Of a stretch of 30,062 nucleotides of DNA, positions 25,995 to 30,062 are shown one piece after another. The DNA is from Allobosea sp. (lineage in GTDB: Bacteria > Pseudomonadota > Alphaproteobacteria > Rhizobiales > Beijerinckiaceae). Numbering within the stretch: the stretch's first letter is position 1; every line of letters begins with the position of its first letter. The notes beneath the pieces were generated by a model. It saw only the letters and a program-made list of their open reading frames with translations, searched no databases and had not been told where the DNA came from. The position numbers and the translations under genes were made by a program. The stretch lies in NCBI GenBank assembly GCA_024231975.1, contig JAAEQB010000105.1, forward strand, positions 1 through 30,062, read 5' to 3'.

Positions 25995-26726
25995 TCAGGA
26001 CCGCTCGGCGGCGATCAGCAGGAAGGCCGGGCGCTCGCGCTCCCTGGCCCAGTCCGGCTCGGCCGCGATCTGCTCTTGCGTCGGCCCCCACTCCTCGACA
26101 TGGCGCAGGCGAAGGCCGAGCCCGACCAGCAGGTTGAGATAGGTACCGAGCATGCGGTGCTGCTTGACCACGCCCTCGGCCAGCCAGTCGGTGACTCGCT
26201 TGCCCTCGTCGAGATAGGCGCCGACCGGCCAAACCGGCAGGCCGGAAGCGTCCTCGCTCCAGCTCTGGTGGCGCGGCGCCGTCATGATCGGATGCTCGAC
26301 CGAGAAGACGAAGCGCCCGCCTGGCTTCAGCGCCCGCGCGATGCGGCCGAACACTGCCGGCAGATCGACGAGATAGTGGAAGGCGAGCGAGGAATAGATC
26401 AGGTCGAAATGCCCGGCCTGTGGCGCGTAAATCTCGAGATCGGCCTGCTCGTAGCGAATGGTTCCCGCAGACGTCTCCGCCCTCGCCCGCGCCAGCATGC
26501 GCTCGGAGACGTCGACGCCGACGACCTCGGCCACCCCCTCGCCCGCAGCGAAGCGGCAGAACCAGCCGAAGCCGCAGCCGAGATCAAGCACATTGCGTCC
26601 GGCGAGTACCGGCAGCAAAGCGCGCAGCGCCGGCCATTCCGGCGCGCCGTCGAGCCCGCGCTGCGAGCGAGGCAACTGGCTGTAATTCTGGAAGAAGCCG
26701 GCGTCGTCGTAGATGTTCTGGGTCAT
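25995..26726 (-). CDS. Class I SAM-dependent methyltransferase (type 11 domain)
   Basis: Cytoplasmic methyltransferase of 243 residues with unknown substrate. Motif I is VLDLGCGFGWFCRFA (about 46-60), followed by the acidic residue of VVGVDVSERMLARA and by ADLEIYAPQAGHFDLIYSSL and LKPGGRFVFSVEHP, the standard order. The start MTQNIYDDAGFF resembles a common family N terminus, which supports the ATG at 26726. That ATG lies only 19 nt past the 3' end of tRNA-Trp, and no clear Shine-Dalgarno sequence is present in this short gap. The gene is therefore probably transcribed together with the tRNA. It stands between tRNA-Trp and secE, which are usually adjacent. Confidence 0.88.
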   Translation of the reverse strand: MTQNIYDDAGFFQNYSQLPRSQRGLDGAPEWPALRALLPVLAGRNVLDLGCGFGWFCRFAAGEGVAEVVGVDVSERMLARARAETSAGTIRYEQADLEIYAPQAGHFDLIYSSLAFHYLVDLPAVFGRIARALKPGGRFVFSVEHPIMTAPRHQSWSEDASGLPVWPVGAYLDEGKRVTDWLAEGVVKQHRMLGTYLNLLVGLGLRLRHVEEWGPTQEQIAAEPDWARERERPAFLLIAAERS

Positions 26727-26745
26727 CGCGGCACGAACGGACGGC

Positions 26746-26821
26746 TGGCAGGGGCGGCAGGGCTCGAACCTGCGACACCCGGTTTTGGAGACCGGTACTC
26801 TACCAACTGAGCTACACCCCT
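26746..26821 (-). tRNA. tRNA-Trp (anticodon CCA)
   Basis: A complete 76-nt cloverleaf on the minus strand. The acceptor arms AGGGGTG and CGCCCCT pair over seven positions. The D arm contains AGCTCAGTTGGTAGAGT, the anticodon arm CCGGT-CTCCAAA-ACCGG presents CCA, and the T arm contains GGTTCGAGCC. The discriminator base is G and the 3' CCA is encoded (complement of 26746-26748). tRNA-Trp between tuf and secE is a common bacterial arrangement. Confidence 0.97.
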
Positions 26822-26834
26822 GTAGCGCCGGTTG

Positions 26835-26863
26835 CTTAGCCCGAACCCTGCCGGCTTTTCAAG
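26835..26863 (-). promoter_or_regulatory. Candidate promoter of tRNA-Trp
   Basis: Minus-strand CTTGAA (26858-26863), a 17-nt spacer and GCTAAG (26835-26840). The -35 fits the alphaproteobacterial consensus; the -10 is poor. The start point would fall about seven bases before the mature tRNA, a reasonable distance for a tRNA promoter. Confidence 0.4.
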
Positions 26864-26981
26864 TCGAAATCGTCACGGCGATGTCAGAAGTTGACTCAAT
26901 TCGTCAGCCGGCCCCGCCAAGGCCTTGGTGTATCGGGACATTGCGTCGCGAGACCGGCGCGAACGCCTGTGCGCGAACAGA

Positions 26982-27006
26982 AAGGGCGGCGCTGCCGCCG
27001 CCCCTT
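26982..27006 (-). terminator. Probable terminator after the periplasmic binding protein gene
   Basis: GC-rich 8-bp stem (26984-26991 with 26996-27003) with a 4-nt loop, about 30 nt past the stop codon at 27035. The minus-strand tail is TTTCTGTTC, a short T run, so efficiency may be moderate. Confidence 0.55.
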
Positions 27007-27034
27007 CGGGCTTCGTCTCAGCGGTGCCCGCAGT

Positions 27035-28162
27035 TCACTTCGGCAGGCGACCGATGATCTTCTGCTTGCCGTCGACGACCTCGGCCAGGAAGCTCTCGCG
27101 CTGGACGTCGCCCTTCGCGTCGAAGGTCGTCTCCATCAGGATGCCCGCCTCCTCCTCCGGCTTGATCGTCGCACCATGCAGGGTCGCTGCGACCTTGGTC
27201 GGCTCGAACTTGCCGAGCTTCTCCGTCGCCCATTTCACCGCATGGACGGCCATGTAGCCCTTGATGCCGTTATGGTCGGGCACGAACTTGAAGCGTGCCT
27301 CGAAGCGCTTGCCGAAATCCTGCAGCGCGGGAATCGGCGCATCGACGGTCTGGCCGACATGGCCGCGCACGCCATCCGCTGCCTTGCCTGCGAGCTCGAT
27401 CACCTTCTGGCTCAGGATCGTGGTCTCGCCGATCACCGGCTTGCCGACATTCTGGTCGCGCATCGCCACCAGCAGCCGGGCGCTCTCCTCCTCGTTCAGG
27501 TAGACGAAGACGGCATCGACCTGCGCGTTCTTCACCTTGATCGCCTCGCCGGCGAAATCGGCCTGGCCCTGCTCGGTCGAGAGGTCGACCGGCACCTCGA
27601 TGCCGCGGCTCTTCAACTCCTTCAGGATGGCCTCGTGCCCGCCCTTGCCGAAGTCGTTGTTGACCCAGACCACGGCGACGGACTTGGCCTTGACCTGATC
27701 CTTCAGATAGGCGGCGATCTTCGGCATCGCCGCCGACTGGCTGAGCGAGGTCCGGAAGATGAAGGGGTTGCCCTGGGCGGTATAGGCCGTGCCGTCGCCG
27801 GCGGCGAGCTGGGCGATCTCGGCGCGCTGGGCGATCTGCATCGAAGCCATGATCGAGCCGGTGTAGACCGGCCCGAGCACCGCGTGCGTGCCCTCGTCGA
27901 TGGCGCGCTGCACGGCGGCGCGGGCATTGGCGGGATTGGTCTGCGTGTCATAGGCGACCATATCGATCTTGCGCCCGAGAATGCCGCCCTTGGCGTTGAT
28001 CTCCTCGACCGCGAGCTCGATGCCGCTCTTCCAGTTGGTGCCGGCGGTCGCGCCCGGCCCGGACAGTTCGGCGATGGTGATCAGCTTCACCTTGTCCTGC
28101 GCCAAAGCTGGCGTAGCCGCCAGCACGAGCGCCAGGGCAGCGGCTTTCAAGGCGATGGTCAT
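27035..28162 (-). CDS. ABC transporter periplasmic substrate-binding protein (branched-chain amino acid type)
   Basis: A 375-residue LivJ/LivK-like receptor. It has a signal peptide (MTIALKAAALALVLAATPALA, cut before Gln22) and then the typical first strand KLITIAELSGPGATAGTNWKS and the GAELAVEEINAKGGILG-like stretch of this family. Members bind amino acids, amides, aromatic acids or urea for an inner-membrane ABC importer. Here no permease or ATPase gene is adjacent, so the partner transporter must lie elsewhere. A strong GGGAGGAG ribosome-binding site precedes the ATG. Its promoter region carries the same 11-bp sequence that precedes the isocitrate-lyase-like gene, so both may be controlled by the neighbouring GntR protein. 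The ligand is unknown. Confidence 0.92.
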   Translation of the reverse strand: MTIALKAAALALVLAATPALAQDKVKLITIAELSGPGATAGTNWKSGIELAVEEINAKGGILGRKIDMVAYDTQTNPANARAAVQRAIDEGTHAVLGPVYTGSIMASMQIAQRAEIAQLAAGDGTAYTAQGNPFIFRTSLSQSAAMPKIAAYLKDQVKAKSVAVVWVNNDFGKGGHEAILKELKSRGIEVPVDLSTEQGQADFAGEAIKVKNAQVDAVFVYLNEEESARLLVAMRDQNVGKPVIGETTILSQKVIELAGKAADGVRGHVGQTVDAPIPALQDFGKRFEARFKFVPDHNGIKGYMAVHAVKWATEKLGKFEPTKVAATLHGATIKPEEEAGILMETTFDAKGDVQRESFLAEVVDGKQKIIGRLPK

Positions 28163-28208
28163 GGGGCTCCTCCCGAGCTTCGATGGCCGTTACTGGCTCT
28201 CGACCGGA

Positions 28209-28237
28209 AGCATAGGCTCTAGGACACTGTATGCAAG
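28209..28237 (-). promoter_or_regulatory. Candidate promoter of the periplasmic binding protein gene
   Basis: Minus-strand CTTGCA (28232-28237), a 17-nt spacer and TATGCT (28209-28214). The -35 element lies inside the shared 11-bp sequence at 28229-28239, so a bound regulator would compete with RNA polymerase. The assignment is by pattern only. Confidence 0.45.
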
Positions 28238-28239
28238 AT
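28229..28239. promoter_or_regulatory. Shared 11-bp motif, putative GntR operator (copy 1)
   Basis: GTATGCAAGAT on the plus strand, identical to 29783-29793. It lies 67 bp upstream of the binding-protein start and 22 bp downstream of the GntR stop. The outer half-site is degenerate here compared with copy 2. Confidence 0.5.
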
Positions 28240-28260
28240 GATTTGGCGGCTGCCATCTGC

Positions 28261-28938
28261 TCAGGTGAAAACGTCGCCCGTGCGCAGCACGTCGGCATAG
28301 GCGTCCCAGGCCCGCATGATGTGCCGGTGCAGGATCGAATCGAGATCGGCCAGGCGCCCGGCCGCGAAGGCCTCGACCATCAGGTGGTGCTCGGACATGG
28401 AGCGCTCCTGCTCGCCCTCCAGCGGCACCGAAAGATGCGTACGCAGCGCCGCGACGCGGCCGGAGACGCCGCGATAGGCGTTACCGAGATAGCGATTGCC
28501 GCAATGCTGGAAGAAGACCTCGTGGAAGACGGTGTCGGCCCTTGCATAGTCGCGGCGGCTGCCGCCGGCCTGCGCCGCCTCCATCGCCGCGAGCGCATCC
28601 TTCATCGCGGCAAGCGCCGGCGCCCGCGCCTTGCTCATGCATTCGCGCAGGGCCTGCGTCTCCAGCATGTAGCGGAAGACGCAGAGCTCGGAGACGTCCT
28701 CCTCGGTCGGCGCGAAGACGAAGGTGCCCTTCTTCGGCACGATCGTCACCAGCCCCTGCAATTGCAGCCGGGCCAGCGCCTCGCGCACCGGCGTGCGGCT
28801 GACGCCCAGGGCCTCGCTCAGCGCCTCCTCCGACAGGGTCTCGCCCAGGCGCATCTCGGCGTCGATGATCGCGTTGCGCAACCGCTCCTCGACGATGGCG
28901 ACCAGCGATTTCGGCTGCTCGACCTTGAGATCAGGCAT
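28261..28938 (-). CDS. GntR-family transcriptional regulator, FadR/FCD subfamily
   Basis: A 225-residue DNA-binding regulator. The N-terminal winged helix (about 10-75) has LSEEALSEALGVSRTPVREALARLQLQGLV, the GntR signature. The C-terminal helical FCD domain (about 85-215) keeps the likely metal/ligand residues Asp135 and His139 (DTVFHE), His184/185 and His204/206. FCD regulators usually bind small carboxylates. The gene overlaps the end of the isocitrate-lyase-like gene by 8 bp, so the two are co-expressed and the enzyme's substrate or product is a plausible effector. A repeated 11-bp sequence before the enzyme gene and before the binding-protein gene is a candidate operator. Confidence 0.93.
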   Translation of the reverse strand: MPDLKVEQPKSLVAIVEERLRNAIIDAEMRLGETLSEEALSEALGVSRTPVREALARLQLQGLVTIVPKKGTFVFAPTEEDVSELCVFRYMLETQALRECMSKARAPALAAMKDALAAMEAAQAGGSRRDYARADTVFHEVFFQHCGNRYLGNAYRGVSGRVAALRTHLSVPLEGEQERSMSEHHLMVEAFAAGRLADLDSILHRHIMRAWDAYADVLRTGDVFT

Positions 28939-29767
28939 AGTGCTCCCGCCCCAGGAAGGCCTCGTAGCTCGGCAGGTCGAGCATGCTCGCCTCGAGTCCG
29001 CGCGTCGTGCCCGAGCGCTTCAGCTCACGGGCAAAAGCCGCCATCATATGAGCGTAGGCCAATGTCGAGGCGACCGGATAGCTCAGCACCTTGAAGCCGA
29101 GCCGCTCGAAGTCTGCCGCCGTCAATGGCGGCACCCTGCCCTCGACATAGTTGAACATCAGCGGCGCCTCGATCTCGCCCAGCGCCCGCTTCATCTCCTC
29201 CTCCGACTGCAGCATCTCCAGCAACACGAGATCGGCGCCGGCCCGCGCATAGGCCTTGCCGCGTGCGATCGCCTCGTCGAGGCCGAGCGGCAGCCTCGCG
29301 TCCGAGCGGCCGATGATCAGGAAATCGGGATCGCGCCGGGTCGCCACCGCGATCCGGATCTTCTCGGCGTGCTCCTCGGGCGTCACCAGCGCCAGCCCCT
29401 TCATCGCGCCGCAGCGCTTGGGCGTGACCTGATCCTCGATATGGATCGCGGCGACGCCGGCGGCCTCGTATTCGGCGACGGTGCGGGCGACGTTGTTGAG
29501 GTTGCCATAGCCGGTATCGGCATCGGCGATCAGCGGCACCGTGATCGCCGATGCGAGCGCCCGGCCACGCGCCACCATTTCGGTCATGGTCAGGAGGCCG
29601 ATATCGGGCGCGCCGATCAGGCTGGCGGAGAGGCCGTTGCCGGTCATGTAGACCGCCTCGAACCCGGCCTGCTCGATCGCCCGCGCGCCGATGGCGTCAT
29701 GGCAGCCGGGCGCGACGACGAGGCCGGGTTGGCGCAGCCTGTCGGCGAGCGAATGGCGGGGACTCAT
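28931..29767 (-). CDS. Isocitrate lyase / PEP mutase family enzyme
   Basis: A 278-residue TIM-barrel enzyme of the 2-methylisocitrate lyase, oxaloacetate decarboxylase and carboxyphosphonoenolpyruvate mutase group. Recognisable sites are YMTGNGLSAS (40-49), the Mg-binding ADADTGYG (81-88), EDQVTPKRCG (111-120), where the catalytic Cys lies in lyases, and GRSDAR (153-158). The KRCG motif favours a lyase of a 2-hydroxy di- or tricarboxylate over a phosphonomutase, but the exact substrate is open. The ATG at 29767 has GGAG upstream. It overlaps the GntR gene by 8 bp. No methylcitrate-cycle genes are nearby, so naming it prpB would be premature. Confidence 0.88.
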   Translation of the reverse strand: MSPRHSLADRLRQPGLVVAPGCHDAIGARAIEQAGFEAVYMTGNGLSASLIGAPDIGLLTMTEMVARGRALASAITVPLIADADTGYGNLNNVARTVAEYEAAGVAAIHIEDQVTPKRCGAMKGLALVTPEEHAEKIRIAVATRRDPDFLIIGRSDARLPLGLDEAIARGKAYARAGADLVLLEMLQSEEEMKRALGEIEAPLMFNYVEGRVPPLTAADFERLGFKVLSYPVASTLAYAHMMAAFARELKRSGTTRGLEASMLDLPSYEAFLGREHYA

Positions 29768-29782
29768 CGCGATCTCCAGTCC

Positions 29783-29795
29783 GTATGCAAGATAC
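29783..29795. promoter_or_regulatory. Putative GntR operator (copy 2), palindromic
   Basis: GTATGCAAGATAC has inverted arms GTAT and ATAC around five bases and shares its first 11 bases with 28229-28239. It lies 16-28 bp upstream of the isocitrate-lyase-like start codon and overlaps the candidate -10 element, a suitable place for repression. Confidence 0.55.
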
Positions 29796-29820
29796 AGGAA
29801 GCTGGCACGGGACGGTCCAT
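29792..29820 (-). promoter_or_regulatory. Candidate promoter of the isocitrate-lyase-like/GntR operon
   Basis: Minus-strand ATGGAC (29815-29820), a 17-nt spacer and CTGTAT (29792-29797). The -10 matches the rhizobial CTATAT at five of six positions, the -35 at four of six. The start would be about 18 nt before the ATG, a short leader. Confidence 0.45.
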
Positions 29821-29869
29821 GACGCCAGCCCTACCCCTCTCCCCCCACGGATCACGGAATACTGGAATC

Positions 29870-29897
29870 AAAAAGGGCGGCGTCGCCGCCGCCCTTT
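29870..29897 (-). terminator. Rho-independent terminator after tuf copy 2
   Basis: Perfect 11-bp stem, 29872-29882 with 29887-29897, closes a 4-nt loop. On the minus strand it ends in five T residues (complement of 29870-29874). It lies 25 nt past the tuf stop codon. Confidence 0.9.
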
Positions 29898-29921
29898 CTG
29901 TATGCGTCGCGGAGCCGAAGC

Positions 29922-30062
29922 TTACGCGATGATGGTTGCGACGACGCCGGCGCCGACGGTGCGACCGCCTTCGCGGATGGCGAAGCGCAGCTTCTCTTCC
30001 ATCGCGATCGGCACGATCAGGTGCACTTCCATGGCGATGTTGTCGCCCGGCATCACCATCTC
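29922..30062 (-). CDS. tuf: Elongation factor Tu, C-terminal fragment (copy 2, cut by window edge)
   Basis: The last 46 codons of a tuf gene, ending in TAA at 29922-29924. The peptide contains MVMPGDNIAMEVHLI, LRFAIREGGRTVGAG and VVATIIA, which is the EF-Tu C-terminal barrel. This copy stands upstream of tRNA-Trp and secE-nusG, as in many proteobacteria with two tuf genes. It is followed by a strong terminator, so it is not co-transcribed with the inserted metabolic genes. The 5' part is outside the window. Confidence 0.96.
   Translation of the reverse strand, partial: EMVMPGDNIAMEVHLIVPIAMEEKLRFAIREGGRTVGAGVVATIIA

Overview
The window is high-GC bacterial chromosome and looks alphaproteobacterial, most likely Hyphomicrobiales/Rhizobiales (Bosea-like gene content is a guess). 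The evidence is the order of the translation and transcription genes, the protein sequences of RpoB, RpoC and EF-G, and promoter-like sites of the CTTGAC-N17-CTATAT type. Almost every gene is on the minus strand, so transcription runs from high to low coordinates. The window is cut inside two different tuf genes: the 5' end of one copy at 1-141 and the 3' end of another at 29922-30062.

The backbone is the classical tuf / tRNA-Trp / secE-nusG / rplKAJL-rpoBC / rpsLG-fusA-tuf supercluster. Read in the direction of transcription: tuf copy 2 (terminator at 29870-29897); tRNA-Trp (26746-26821); secE and nusG (terminator at 25044-25070); rplK-rplA; a long rplJ leader with its own promoter; rplJ-rplL-rpoB-rpoC (terminator at 9407-9434); a promoter and 260-nt leader; then rpsL-rpsG-fusA-tuf copy 1.

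At nearly every junction between these operons there are accessory genes. Between tuf2 and tRNA-Trp lie an isocitrate-lyase/PEP-mutase family enzyme, an overlapping GntR/FCD regulator and a LivJ-like periplasmic binding protein. An 11-bp sequence is shared by the two control regions of this set. Directly behind tRNA-Trp is a small SAM methyltransferase. Between nusG and rplK lie a chemoreceptor and a cytochrome b561 that overlap by 4 bp, and the only plus-strand gene, an unrecognised Cys-rich secreted protein in A+T-richer DNA. Between rpoC and rpsL lie a LuxR-type regulator, an amine-oxidase-like flavoprotein fused to a methyltransferase domain, and an ABC exporter with very acidic ends.

The intergenic regions of the housekeeping operons carry several strong hairpins: two in the rplL-rpoB gap, two in the rpoB-rpoC gap, one between rpsL and rpsG, and one with a UUCG loop in the rplJ leader. 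They are probably used for autoregulation, attenuation or mRNA processing. I see no rRNA genes, CRISPR array, transposase, integrase or phage gene. No single undescribed system can be demonstrated. The best candidates are the flavoprotein-methyltransferase/ABC exporter cassette, the chemoreceptor-cytochrome pair, and the orphan secreted protein.
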